A stretch of DNA of 64,000 nucleotides from Arion vulgaris. Taxonomy: Eukaryota > Mollusca > Gastropoda > Stylommatophora > Arionidae. Under the pieces are notes generated by a model, which was not told where the DNA came from, did no database searches, and saw only the letters and a program-made list of their open reading frames with translations. Both the position numbers and the translations under genes were made by a program. The stretch is taken from positions 44,186,306 through 44,250,305 of the forward strand of contig CM036755.1 of the NCBI GenBank assembly GCA_020796225.1, in the 5' to 3' direction. Positions within the stretch are counted from its first letter, which is position 1. Every line of letters starts with the position of its first letter. This document shows, piece by piece, positions 34,715 through 44,084 of this stretch.

Positions 34715-35090
34715 AGTCTTTAACTTTGACTCTCTCATAGTCTTTAATTATATCTCTGACTCTCTCATAGTCTTTAACTTTATCTCCGACTCTCTCATAG
34801 TCTTTAACTATATCTCTGACTCTCTCATAGTCTTTAACTATATCTCTGACTCTCATAGTCTTTAACTATATCTCTGACTCTCTCATAGTCTTTAACTATA
34901 TCTCTGACTCTCATAGTCTTTATCTATATCTCTGACTCTCTCATAGTCTTTAACTATATCTCCGGCTCTCTCATAGTCTTTAACTATATCTCTGACTCTC
35001 TCATAGCCTTTAACTATATCTCTGACTCTCATAGTCTTTAATTATATCTCTGACTCTCTCATAGACTTTAATTATATCTCCGAATCTCTC
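34715..35090. repeat. 30-bp minisatellite, about 13 copies
   Basis: The unit contains TCTCTGACTCTCTCATAGTC and TTTAACTATA. Some units lack four bases (CTCT). Confidence 0.95.
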
Positions 35091-35104
35091 ATTACATCTT
35101 ATAC

Positions 35105-35330
35105 ATGTAGGGAGCCATGTTGTAGGGATGTAGGGAGTGGATGTGACAGAAATGTAGGGAGTCCATGTGACAGAGATGTAGAAAGTGGATGTGACAGGGA
35201 TGTATATAGTGGATAGGACAGAGATGTAGACATTGAATGGGACAGAGATGCAGACAGTGAATAGAACAGTGATGTGGGAGTAGATATGACACAGATTCAG
35301 GGAGTGAATGTGACAGGGATATAAAGCCTT
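35105..35330. repeat. ~30-bp degenerate tandem block
   Basis: About eight diverged copies of a unit containing GATGTAGGGAGTGGATGTGA and CAG. Divergence is by substitution, so it is older than the neighbouring array. Confidence 0.75.
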
Positions 35331-36795
35331 CATAAAATATACAATGACGACAAGATCGTATGTGTGTCAACATACAACATATATGTAAATGTTGACTCTG
35401 CAACTTTTGTTGACTCTTACTGTAACCCATTTTCTGAAGCGTCCGTTGGAAACTACTTGCATCGATATAACACAACGATACCACAGCGATGAACCCATTA
35501 TAGATACACTTATGCCCAATGTGAAGATTGTACGGTTGCCAAGTTTGCCAAGCTAGGTTTGGTTGTAAATGCTAGAGCACGCCTGGTTGGTCTGAGAAGA
35601 AATCAAACAGCCTGTAGCGGACACGATACGTGTGTGATGTCTATTGCTAATGCAGACTAGATCAGGGAAACTCACCCCACAAGAGGGACATGCAGATGCG
35701 CTTAGCACTTAACCTCGTCAGAGAACAGCTGAACTTTGATATGTCCCGACACGTCCACTGTACGTTTGTGTCACATTAAGTGTGCTTGATGAAGTCTACT
35801 GACGTCACTGGTCACGTCCACATACTGGACGTAATTCCAACATTATTTACAAGTTTTAGTTGAACGAGTTATTTCAGACACATTTTGACTAAACATTTGC
35901 TAATTTTTCCCGACATTGTCGCACCTGTATTTGCGTAGTTCCAACAACATTCACACAAAATCAAGAAGCAACCAAATAATGCAACAACATTGCGTGCATA
36001 ATAAAACAACTACCAACTAAAAGTATTAGGTGTTGCGTCGAGATAGACAGACATAAATACTAATAAACAAAAGTTGTTCAGCACAGGTGTTAACGACAGC
36101 AACTTCGCTGATGTTGTTACAACAACTTTAGAGTGCATCAAGGTGTCTGTAGATTCTAATTCTAGCGTAGAAGAATCTAATAATAGTACAGAGCAGCGGT
36201 TCCCACACTTTGCAATACTACGGGTCCCTTTTAAATACATTTTACTGTCGCGGACATCCATTCGTTTCTAAATATGAAAATTGACAGGAATGAATTATTT
36301 GTGTGTTACAAAAGTGAATAATGTATACAAGTTAACATTTTAATAAACAGGAAGAGGTTTCCTTTTGCCTTGAACAAGACGCGCCATCATTATCATCATC
36401 AGTTACATTTGCGTTTCAATTTCAGCCAGAGTTCCATCTTGAAGCTCAGCAAAATGTATTGTAACAAAATCAAATGCATGTCAACGTTATTTATCCTATG
36501 TTTCCCAAGGTCGTTTTAGCCAAATATTTAACTAACTTTCATTCTTCATAGCGATGGAGTTAGTATTACACCACACCAACAGTCAAGCTGGCTACAATTT
36601 ATCAGACTGCGGGAAACTTCAAATGATCTTTCATTTGGTCCTCTCAGATATTTAGACTCCGTCTGTCCGGGTCCTTTGACTTCATAGCGGAACTAGTTTA
36701 CCACTCTTGTCTACTGTTATCATGTTAAACAATATATTTTCTTGAAATGTAGATTTAATATTTCTTCACGTGCTGAGACGTGAGTATCTCACAAT
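35331..36795. other. No recognised gene
   Basis: Intron 1 DNA without arrays. Near 36195 there is CAGCGGTTCCCACACTTTG, resembling one end of a hAT-type transposon. The only candidate partner is AGTTTGGGAAAC near 36798, which has itself been tandemly repeated. The pairing is too weak to call an element. Confidence 0.45.
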
Positions 36796-36962
36796 CAGTT
36801 TGGGAAACTCTTGTCTAGCATCAGTCGTCATAACTACAGTTTGGGAAACTCTTGTCTAGCATCAGTCGTCATAACTAGAGTTTGGGAAACTCTTGTCTAG
36901 CATCAGTCGTCATAACTACAGTTTGGGAAACTCTTGTCTAGCGTCAGTCGTCATAACTACAG
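36796..36962. repeat. 41-bp tandem block, 4 copies
   Basis: Four near-identical units of CAGTTTGGGAAACTCTTGTC plus TAGCATCAGTCGTCATAACTA. Confidence 0.95.
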
Positions 36963-36969
36963 TTTCGTG

Positions 36970-37120
36970 AGTCTCAGTGGTGTGGAGGTATGTTGCTCGC
37001 CTCCCGCTCCTAAGATACTCGGTTCGTTATCGTGTTGTACTATGGGATGTTTTTTCCCCGATATCCCTCATCTCAATGTAAGTGAGATCAAAATCTGAAA
37101 CATGCGATAAAACGTACCCC
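36970..37120 (+). mobile_element. SINE family B, 3'-truncated, forward
   Basis: Begins with a tRNA-like head (TCAGTGGTGTGGAGGTATG as A box, GGTTCGTTATCG as degraded B box) and continues with CTCATCTCAATGTAAGTGAG and CGATAAAACGTA. These match the body of the copies at 46600 and 52205 (minus). Confidence 0.6.
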
Positions 37121-37259
37121 TCAAGGCTCATCTAAATGACGAAGAAGGACACTAGTGATAACAACAGCAAACCTTCAAGCAAAAATCAGTCAGAGATACC
37201 CTATTATGCGCCATGACTGTGCCAGAACTGATAGCGGACAAACAAATAAAAAATATTGA

Positions 37260-37640
37260 ACGAGTTTCCTAGAATTGACCGATATTGAAACATTTCTTAC
37301 CGGCTCTGTGTAACGTCTAATGGTAAGATGGGAATACAATAATAATCTGATATATACTATACACATTTCCAATATTGAAACATTTCTTACAGGCCATGTG
37401 TAACGTCTAATGGTAAGATGGGAATACAATAAATAATCTGATATATACTATACACATTTCCAATATTGAAACATGTTCTTACCACATTTAATTATGTAAA
37501 GTTTTAGGAGAGAATAAATCATCTCAGTTTATACTGTCCATTCAATCTTGAAACATTTCTCAACCATTGTAACTTTAGAAGTTGAAACGAAAATAATTAT
37601 AACCATACACATTTCCTATATTGAAACCACTGAACTATCT
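37260..37640. repeat. ~105-bp tandem block, about 3.5 copies
   Basis: The unit contains ATATTGAAACATTTCTTAC, GTAACGTCTAATGGTAAGAT and CTATACACATTTCC. The first two copies are nearly identical and the last ones strongly diverged. Confidence 0.85.
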
Positions 37641-38330
37641 TCTTCTTATTCTCTTACACAATTTATTTATTTGTAGAAGTGTTTAGGAGGAGGAAGGGGT
37701 GGGGAAATCATCTTCAGTTTTTACTGTCCATTCAATTCTTGATGTCCGTACATCATTTCACCTCTAACCTCTTCAGTATTACTTTAGAAGTTGAAAAAAC
37801 GAACAAAATTATCCAACCACACACAATGTCTGACCCTATTTTGTACAAATTGCATCTCCGACCATTGAGTACACTCCGATATTTCCAACTGACCAACGAG
37901 ACAAATAACAGATCCGTTGGCAATGTCCACTCTGAGATAATATCTGTCTTCCAGACCGACATTAACAATAAATTATGTCGGTTGTAATATCGGCTGAAGG
38001 AGTGGAATCTATAAATGATATTAGACGCTTGAACAAACAATAGTCAGTAGAGTCGTGACTCTTGTTGCGTCAGCAGTCGGCGTGGAGCACACGTGGAAAT
38101 CACTCAAAAGTTAAATATATAAGACATTGGTATAGGTCGTCTGAAGATTAACGCACTCAGAAACAATGCCAGACATACACACAATTCAATAAAACCATAA
38201 GGCCGGAATGAAAGATCACTATATACAAATAGCTACAGAAGTTAGACAAGGGATACAATATTTGTCAGTAGATTCAAACACATTTCTTTTAGTTAGTAAT
38301 ATTGGCAGCAAAGGGCAGCTGCCACATGCG
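37641..38330. other. No recognised gene
   Basis: Intron 1 DNA. A 102-codon frame at 37679-37987 has no recognisable motif and no partner exon. Confidence 0.45.
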
Positions 38331-38334
38331 TAGG

Positions 38335-38665
38335 GCGGAGCTTTAGTTTGCGTTCCAAGGACAGATGAGTCTCCCTTGTTGTTTTATATACGTGTTTATT
38401 TAGCTTGGTCTTGAAATCGTCTTTGCATCTTTTTCTTGGTCTTCCCTTGGCTCTAGTACCTGATCTCTTTTATTGTATGCTCTTATTGGTGGTTGGTTGT
38501 ATTCCATTCTCACTAAATGTCCGTACCACTACATTTGTTGTCTTCAATGTATTCAGTGCATGAAGTTATGCCCACTCTGCTTCTGATATCCTCATTTCGT
38601 AGTCTATCTTTCGTGGTGATCCCCACTGCCTTCTTCAAGCATTTCATTTCACATGGGTGATCTTT
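38335..38665 (-). mobile_element. LINE 3'-end fragment, reverse
   Basis: The minus strand reads, with frameshifts, like the LINE tail at 56560-56760: MKCLKKAVG, then a block like NEDIRSRVG, then CTEYIE, then MEYNQPP-like. It is the same family as the 56.5-kb fragment in the opposite orientation. Confidence 0.65.
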
Positions 38666-38694
38666 CTGTGGTGTCAGTCGTTTACTCTAGCAAG

Positions 38695-38970
38695 TGTTAT
38701 GACACTTTGAATAGTACACGACAATGTACTTGATATACAGATTGACAATGCACTTTAATAGTACAGACTGACAATACTTGTAGCAAATGCCTTTGATAGT
38801 ACAGGCTGACAATGCACTTTGATAGTACAGGCTGACAATGTTTAGCAAGCACAGTTCTGAATAGTACAGACTGACAATGTACTTTAATTACAGTGACAAT
38901 GTATTTGTAGGTACAGACTGACAATGTATTTTTGTGTAGTTGACAATGACTTTGATACAGGCAACAGTGT
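38695..38970. repeat. ~26-bp degenerate minisatellite before exon 2
   Basis: About ten copies of a unit containing GTACAGGCTGACAATGCACT and TTGATA, ending about 35 bases upstream of the exon 2 acceptor. Copies carry frequent one- to four-base deletions. Confidence 0.88.
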
Positions 38971-39004
38971 ACTTTGATATTAGACTTTCATTTTCTTTTC
39001 ACAG

Positions 39005-39268
39005 TTTGTCTTCAGGTTGAACAAAATATTATTGCCGTGTTCGGACCTCGAGCTGATGATCTCTCCGCCTACGTCAACTCACTTTGTGCCTCCATGCAGA
39101 TACCTCATATAGAGATGAGAAGTGACGCCTCTGATCCCAACAACGTACCCGTCCACGCCCTGACCGTCAACATGTACCCTGGCTCACAGCAGATGGGCAT
39201 GGCTTTCACTGATTTGATATCATACTACGGCTGGACAGAGATGCTAATTGTTTATGGCAATTCACATG
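39005..39268 (+). CDS. Kainate-type glutamate receptor, ATD exon 2 of window
   Basis: Encodes about 88 residues following directly from exon 1: VCLQVEQNIIAVFGPRADD, YVNSLCASMQIPHIEMR and MAFTDLISYYGWTEMLIVYG. The first Cys sits where receptor N-terminal domains have one half of a conserved disulfide; the partner is the Cys in exon 6. IIAVFGP and IPHIExR are typical family blocks, and YYGW fits kainate subunits. The acceptor is TTTTCACAG and the donor ATG|GTTTGT, which is weak. The reading frame stays open for about 30 codons into the intron, but the next exon continues the homology exactly in phase 1, so this donor is preferred. A long-armed inverted-repeat element begins 77 bp downstream. 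Confidence 0.94.
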
Positions 39269-39345
39269 GTTTGTATTATCGGTTTGTATTAGCTGTTTGT
39301 ATATCATACAACATGCAAACTTGTCTTAAGGTATCAGTATCAGCA

Positions 39346-40022
39346 GAGAATGGGTGCCATTAGTAAATAAATCATAAAAATTCAATTTTAAAGATTTAGA
39401 TCCCACATTTTCACACGTACTAAACAAATGATAAAGAAATCTAAAACAGTGATTGGCTATGGAGTTCAGTATAGACAGGTAGGTAAATGAGACTTTTGAC
39501 AAGAAAATTTATTTTAGTCATGTGCAAAATATAGGTGTCACTTATTACACATTTTACGACTGAATTTTGCATGCATGTTAACATTAGGACTACCTATAGC
39601 GTATACTAGGATAATTCCAATATCTTGAGTATAATTTTTTAATGATTTTTCAAAGACGACAATTTTTAACCCAAAAAAGACAATTTTCAGGTGGCAACAA
39701 AATAAAATCTATTCAGTGTATACTATTTATCCTAGTACTTGCCAAAATCACACAATCTGTGTATATGATGTTTAATTTTGAATGAATTTGACTGTACCAT
39801 TTCATTAAAATTGTGTAATAAGTGACACCTATATCTTGCACATGACTAACATAAATTTTCTTGTCAAAAGTCTCATTTACCTACCTGTCTATACTGAACT
39901 CCATAGCCAATCACTGTTTTAGATAACTTTATCATTTGTTTAGTACGTGTGAAAATGTGGGATCTAAATCTTTAATTAAAATTGAATTGTATATGATTTA
40001 TTTACTAATGGCACCCATTCTC
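39346..40022. mobile_element. Foldback-type element with ~210-bp inverted arms
   Basis: GAGAATGGGTGCCATTAGTA at 39346 is the reverse complement of the end at 40022 (TAATGGCACCCATTCTC). The arms pair over about 210 bases through AAATGAGACTTTTGACAAG, TAGACAGGTAGGTAAATGAG and the region near 39560 (GTGTCACTTATTACAC), leaving a loop of roughly 250 bases. No transposase frame and no clear target-site duplication were found. Confidence 0.85.
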
Positions 40023-40049
40023 CTGACTATCATCATGATACGCAGTAGA

Positions 40050-40440
40050 GACTGAAATGACTACATCATGGGCATGCCAAAACGAAGAGCCACATGGATA
40101 GGAGAAGACTGAAGATGACTAGGACATGTAAGACGAATGGAAAATGTCCGCATACCAAAACAAATGTTGTTCTGTGAACTTTCGGAGGGTAAGAGGCACC
40201 GAGACAGACAACTGATCAGTAATAAGGATGTCTGCAAGGCCTCAGTGAATAACATTTCTATCAGTCCCAGCAAATGGGAAAATCTGACTGATGACCGAGT
40301 TATGTGGAAAACAACATTGCACATATTTGCAGAACATTTTCAAAAGTGACTTATGTATGAGTTGAAAGACACGAGAGAAAGGCGAAAACTCAGAAGTTGT
40401 CACAATAAAACACTTGCCAATTGACCGTCTGTAGAGACTA
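40050..40440 (+). mobile_element. LINE 3'-end fragment, second family
   Basis: Reads as GHVRRMENVRIPKQMLF-like, LSEGKRHRDRQ, then a block with SPSKWENLTDDRVMWK. This is the C-terminal pattern of another group of invertebrate non-LTR elements (GHVxRMxxxRIPKQLL, GxRxRGxQ, WExLAxDRxxWR). It differs from the RPRRRW-ending fragments elsewhere. Only the tail remains. Confidence 0.7.
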
Positions 40441-40539
40441 AAAGGGACATATATATATATATGTCTGTTTATCTGTTTGTATGTCTGTTTGTGTATCTGT
40501 GTGTATATCTGTTTGTATATCTGTTTGAATGCCTAGAAA

Positions 40540-40735
40540 AAATAATTTTGAAGGGAATGGTGCCTGAAAGAAGAATGAGAGGAAGACCTAGAAGACGATG
40601 GGTGCAAGTTGTCATTGACGATCTGAGAATGACTGTTGCTGACACCGATCAACCGGCACAGAATAGAGAGTTTTTCAGGGCTGCTGTCATGAGAGCCAGG
40701 TTCCAGAAGCGACAAGCTACTTGATGATGATGATG
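40540..40735 (+). mobile_element. LINE 3' end with (GAT)n tail
   Basis: A short open frame reads ERRMRGRPRRRWVQVVIDD, LRMTVADTDQPAQN and REFFRAAVMRARF, then a stop and a TGATGATGATGAT tail. It is related to 14104-14262. A TGTT-rich microsatellite (40455-40528) precedes it. A severely 5'-truncated insertion in intron 2. Confidence 0.75.
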
Positions 40736-40784
40736 ATATCTGTTTGTATATGTTTCAAACTCTCAGAATACACACAATATTATA

Positions 40785-41039
40785 CAGTGTGTTCAAGATA
40801 AAAGCAGCCCCATCAAGGGAGATAATCTGGTATATGTTTGGTTCAATTATGACTTAGTTAGGTAAGTGAGTGATTAATTTTGTGATGGTGTGTAATTATG
40901 GTGCAGGAAGGAGCGATGAACAAATGTGACGGAAGGATGAGTTAGTCAGAACCGGTTTAAATAGTAAATACACAAAAAGCAATATGTGCCTGACAACTTT
41001 TGATTTGTCAATGGGGCTGCTTTTATCTTGAACACCCTA
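40785..41039 (+). mobile_element. Mariner-type MITE, 255 bp
   Basis: Terminal inverted repeats of about 28 bp: GTGTTCAAGATAAAAGCAGC near 40789 and its complement GCTGCTTTTATCTTGAACAC ending 41035. TA dinucleotides flank both ends (40783-40784 and 41040-41041), the Tc1/mariner target signature. There is no transposase frame, so it is non-autonomous. Confidence 0.85.
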
Positions 41040-41041
41040 TA

Positions 41042-41645
41042 GGTATATTGTTGTGATATTTGTGAATGGAAACTGAAACAAAATGGAAATGTGTCACATA
41101 CAAACTACAGACAGTCATGAAAAGAATTTGTTTAAAAAAGCACTTTGTATCAACTCTACTATGCGCTTTAGCCAAGAAACCACAGACTCACTTCTCACGA
41201 CGATGCATTGTCCCATCAGTATAAACAACATCATCATCTTCACTTGCATTATATTATATCAGCTGCTTAACTGCGAGATCAGCCTTTATGTTGCCCCAAT
41301 CTCTACATTCTCTTCCAAGAGTAATGATAACGTTGAGATAGTTGGTCATGCTACCATCTGTTGATATCCATTCTTCCGCTTTTGGTAGGGTCGCAACTGT
41401 GGTCTCCTGGATAATGATTCCCTCATCCAAGACATTCCACGACATCCATTCACACAATACTTCCTCTGAGTTGAGCAGTGAAAGTAGATGGACTCAGCAT
41501 ATGCCGAACCACCAACCTGAACCATCAACCCAAACCGCCAACCCAATCCACCATCCCCAACCACCAACCCGAACCACCAACCGAACTGCGTAAATAAAGT
41601 AAAAAAACCATGTCGCCCTCAGACGAGTTCTCAGAAATCATCAAT
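41042..41645. other. No gene; CCAACC-rich block at 41495-41590
   Basis: Bases 41495-41590 hold irregular copies of ACCACCAACCCGAACC-type sequence. The remainder of this intron 2 stretch has no recognised feature. Confidence 0.5.
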
Positions 41646-41649
41646 TCCT

Positions 41650-42125
41650 GAACTTTGTCCCCAACCACCACTGGGTTTTCTGTGTCCTCAACCACCACTG
41701 GGTTTTCTGTGTCCTAAACCACCACTGGGTTTTTCTGTGTCCTCAAACCGCCACTGGTTTTCTGTGTCCTAAACCACCACTGGGTTTTCTGTGTCCTCAA
41801 CCACCATTGGTTTTGTGTTCTAAACCACCACTGGGTTTTCTGTGTCTAAACCACCACTGGTTTTCTGTGTCATCAACCACCATTGGTTTTCTGTGTTCTA
41901 AACCACCACTGGGTTTTCTGTGTACTCATCCATCTCTTGGTTTTCTGTGTCCTAAACCACCACTGGGTTTTCTGTGTTTTCATCCATCTCTGAACTGGTT
42001 TTCTGTGTCTAAACCACCACTGGGTTTTCTGTGTCTTCAACCACCACTGGGTTTTCTGTGTCCTGAACCGCCACTGGGTTTTCTGTGTTCTAAACCACCA
42101 CTGGGTTTTCTGTGTCTACATTCTC
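41650..42125. repeat. ~26-bp minisatellite, about 18 copies
   Basis: The unit contains AACCACCACTGGGTTTTCTG and TGTCCT. Some copies have lost one G or T. Variants with ATCCATCTCT replace ACCACCACT in two copies. Confidence 0.93.
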
Positions 42126-42244
42126 TAACCAGTCTGTACAAATGATGTATTTCGTCACAACGAGACTCGTATCCATTTTTCACCAGGTTGAATGTCCTCC
42201 AGTGTGCACATCCTGTTTAGTAAAGTTGACTCTGTGTGTCAGGT

Positions 42245-43230
42245 TTTATTACGAGGTTGGCCTGTGCTCATTATATTGAGAAACAAAGAATGAAGTGGTT
42301 TGGCCATTAATAAGAATGCAACCAAACCCACAGCATAAACGTCTTCTACAACAAAACAATAGGAAGCAAGGCCTGAGGAAGACCACAAAACAATAGGAAA
42401 GAAGGCAGAGAAGACCACAAAACAATAGAAAGAAGGCGAGAGAAGACACAAAACAATAGGAAAGAAGGAGGGGAAGACCACAATAACGAATAGACCAAAA
42501 CAGGCAAGAGAGGAAGACCACAAAACAATAGGAAAGAAGGCAAGAGGAAGACCACAAAACAATAGGAAAGAAGGCTAGAGGAAGACCACAAAACAATAGG
42601 AAAGAAGGCGAGAGGAAGACCACAAAACAATAGGAAAGAAGGCAGAGGAAGACCACAAAACAATAGAAGAAGAGAGGAAGACACAAACAATAGGAGAAGG
42701 CAGGGAAGACCACAAAACAATAGGAAAGAAGGCAGAGGAAGACCACAAAACAATAGGAAAGAAGGCAGAGGAAGACCACAAAACAATAGGAAGAAGGCAG
42801 AGGAAGACACAAAACAATAGGAAGAAGGCAGAGGAAGACCACAAAACAATAGAAGAAGGCAAGAGGAGACCACAAAACAATAGAAAGAAGGCAGAGGAAG
42901 ACCACAAAACAATAGGAAAGAAGGCGAGAGGAAGACCACAAAACAATAGGAAGAAGGCAGAGAGACCAAACAATGGAAGAAGGGAGAGACCACAAAACAA
43001 TAAGAAAGAAGGCGAGAGGAAGACCACAAAACAATAGGAAAGAAGGCGAGAGGAAGACCACAAAACAATAGGAAAGAAGGCAAGAGGAAGACCACAAAAA
43101 GATGGTTAGATGACATAGCAGAATCCTGTCAAAGAGTAAAAATAACAATCACCCAAGCCACCAAAACAGCGCAAGACAAAAACAGAAAACCACGACACTG
43201 GGCACGGCACTGGGCAACAGCCCGGTAGCA
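42245..43230 (+). mobile_element. LINE 3' end containing an expanded minisatellite
   Basis: The left flank (42270-42350) reads YIEKQRMKWFGH, the usual LINE C-terminal block. The right flank (43085-43215) reads KKARGRPQKRWLDDIAESC. In related fragments (51190-51240) these blocks are close together. Between them, codons for the GRP motif have been amplified into a 34-bp array, which ruins the frame. Confidence 0.8.
42350..43095. repeat. 34-bp minisatellite grown from LINE codons
   Basis: About 23 copies of a unit containing AAAACAATAGGAAAGAAGGC and GAGAGGAAGACCAC. One unit encodes the NRKKARGRPQ-like sequence found once in the parent LINE frame. Since 34 is not a multiple of three, the frame rotates through the array. 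The middle copies carry many one-base deletions. Confidence 0.93.
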
Positions 43231-43574
43231 GTATGACGACGAAAGAAGAAGAATCAAGAAGGCCCGTGCTCGCAAATCCTTGTTCTATGTTCCATGGTTG
43301 GACAGTTACGGAGGCAACGCATCGCCCTGCACAGTACATCTTTATTGCATCCAAGTATGATCTGCATAACCCTCGTTCTGTATGTTCTCCTTCTGCGTAT
43401 GACAAGGCGTCACCAAAGCAAACTCAATCACAGAAAGGACCAGACCCTAGTATAAGAAACAAATGTGACACTGCTAACAGTTTGCCGCAGCCATTATTCT
43501 GATCGCAGTAATACTCTTCCTGGAATTCATTACCACCTGGTTTGGATGTTCTGTAACAGCACGACTTCGATCAT
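43231..43574. other. No recognised gene
   Basis: Intron 2 DNA. A plus-strand frame at 43233-43502 has no recognised motif. It may be the remaining tail of the preceding LINE or unrelated sequence. Confidence 0.4.
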
Positions 43575-43775
43575 ACCATCTTCTTCTTCTTCTCGCAACG
43601 CTTCATATCGACTACTGGGTAAACCACTCTTTGTGATTTGGATGTGATCCGAGCCTAAGAGTGATTGTACGTTGTGCCAGTTATGCGCCTACAAGTAGGT
43701 CAGTACATCCGAGTTCTACGACACTTTTTATTTACTAGGGTAGCTTCCCTAGGTCCCTACCTTAGTATTTCACCA
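43575..43775 (+). mobile_element. Dispersed element A, copy 5, upstream of exon 3
   Basis: Contains CTTCTTCTTCTTCTCG, ACCACTCTTTGTGATTTGG, GTGATTGTACGTTGTGCC, GCGCCTACAAGTAGG and TTTACTAGGGTAGCTTCCCT, then stops at CCTACCTTAGT. It lies 80 bp from the exon 3 acceptor. Confidence 0.75.
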
Positions 43776-43856
43776 AATGTGATCTCTCCATGACACGTTT
43801 TAGTTTCAACAAACGTTTAACTCAACTTTAACTCTTTAACTTGTACTTTCCTAAAG

Positions 43857-44032
43857 GTTTAAGTAGAGTACAGAAAGTTTTGCGTGGAGACTTTGGTTCC
43901 CTGACTGAAGTCCTTGTACGTCACGTAGATTCTGTTAACATGAGAAAAATATTAAAGGAAGCCAAGGAGAAACGATGGAAGAGGATATTAGTAGATCTAA
44001 CTGTGGATGAAACTAGTCTGTTTCTCAAAATG
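43857..44032 (+). CDS. Kainate-type glutamate receptor, ATD exon 3 of window
   Basis: Encodes about 58 residues that follow exon 2 after a split Gly codon (G|GT): LSRVQKVLRGDFGS, VLVRHVDSVNMRKILKEAKE and WKRILVDLTVDETSLFLKM. Family members have the same order: a GLxRLQELL helix, a variable strand, and then a LLKxIK...IVLDCS-type strand leading to the hinge. It starts in phase 1 and ends in phase 0. The acceptor is CTAAAG, preceded by a short pyrimidine run, and is weaker than the others. The donor ATG|GTAAGT is strong. A 2.4-kb array begins about 50 bp downstream. Confidence 0.92.
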
Positions 44033-44084
44033 GTAAGTTTGTTTTTTTCTTCATGTTTTATTTATTTAGTTGTGTTTGTCATAG

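Noticed and set aside
39269..39363. Extension of exon 2 into the downstream open frame
   Set aside because: Homology stops at SHG, a GT lies exactly there, and exon 3 resumes the alignment in the matching phase.
42249..43148. 299-codon minus-strand Cys/Phe/Leu frame
   Set aside because: The antisense of a LINE-derived 34-bp array; the plus strand explains the sequence.
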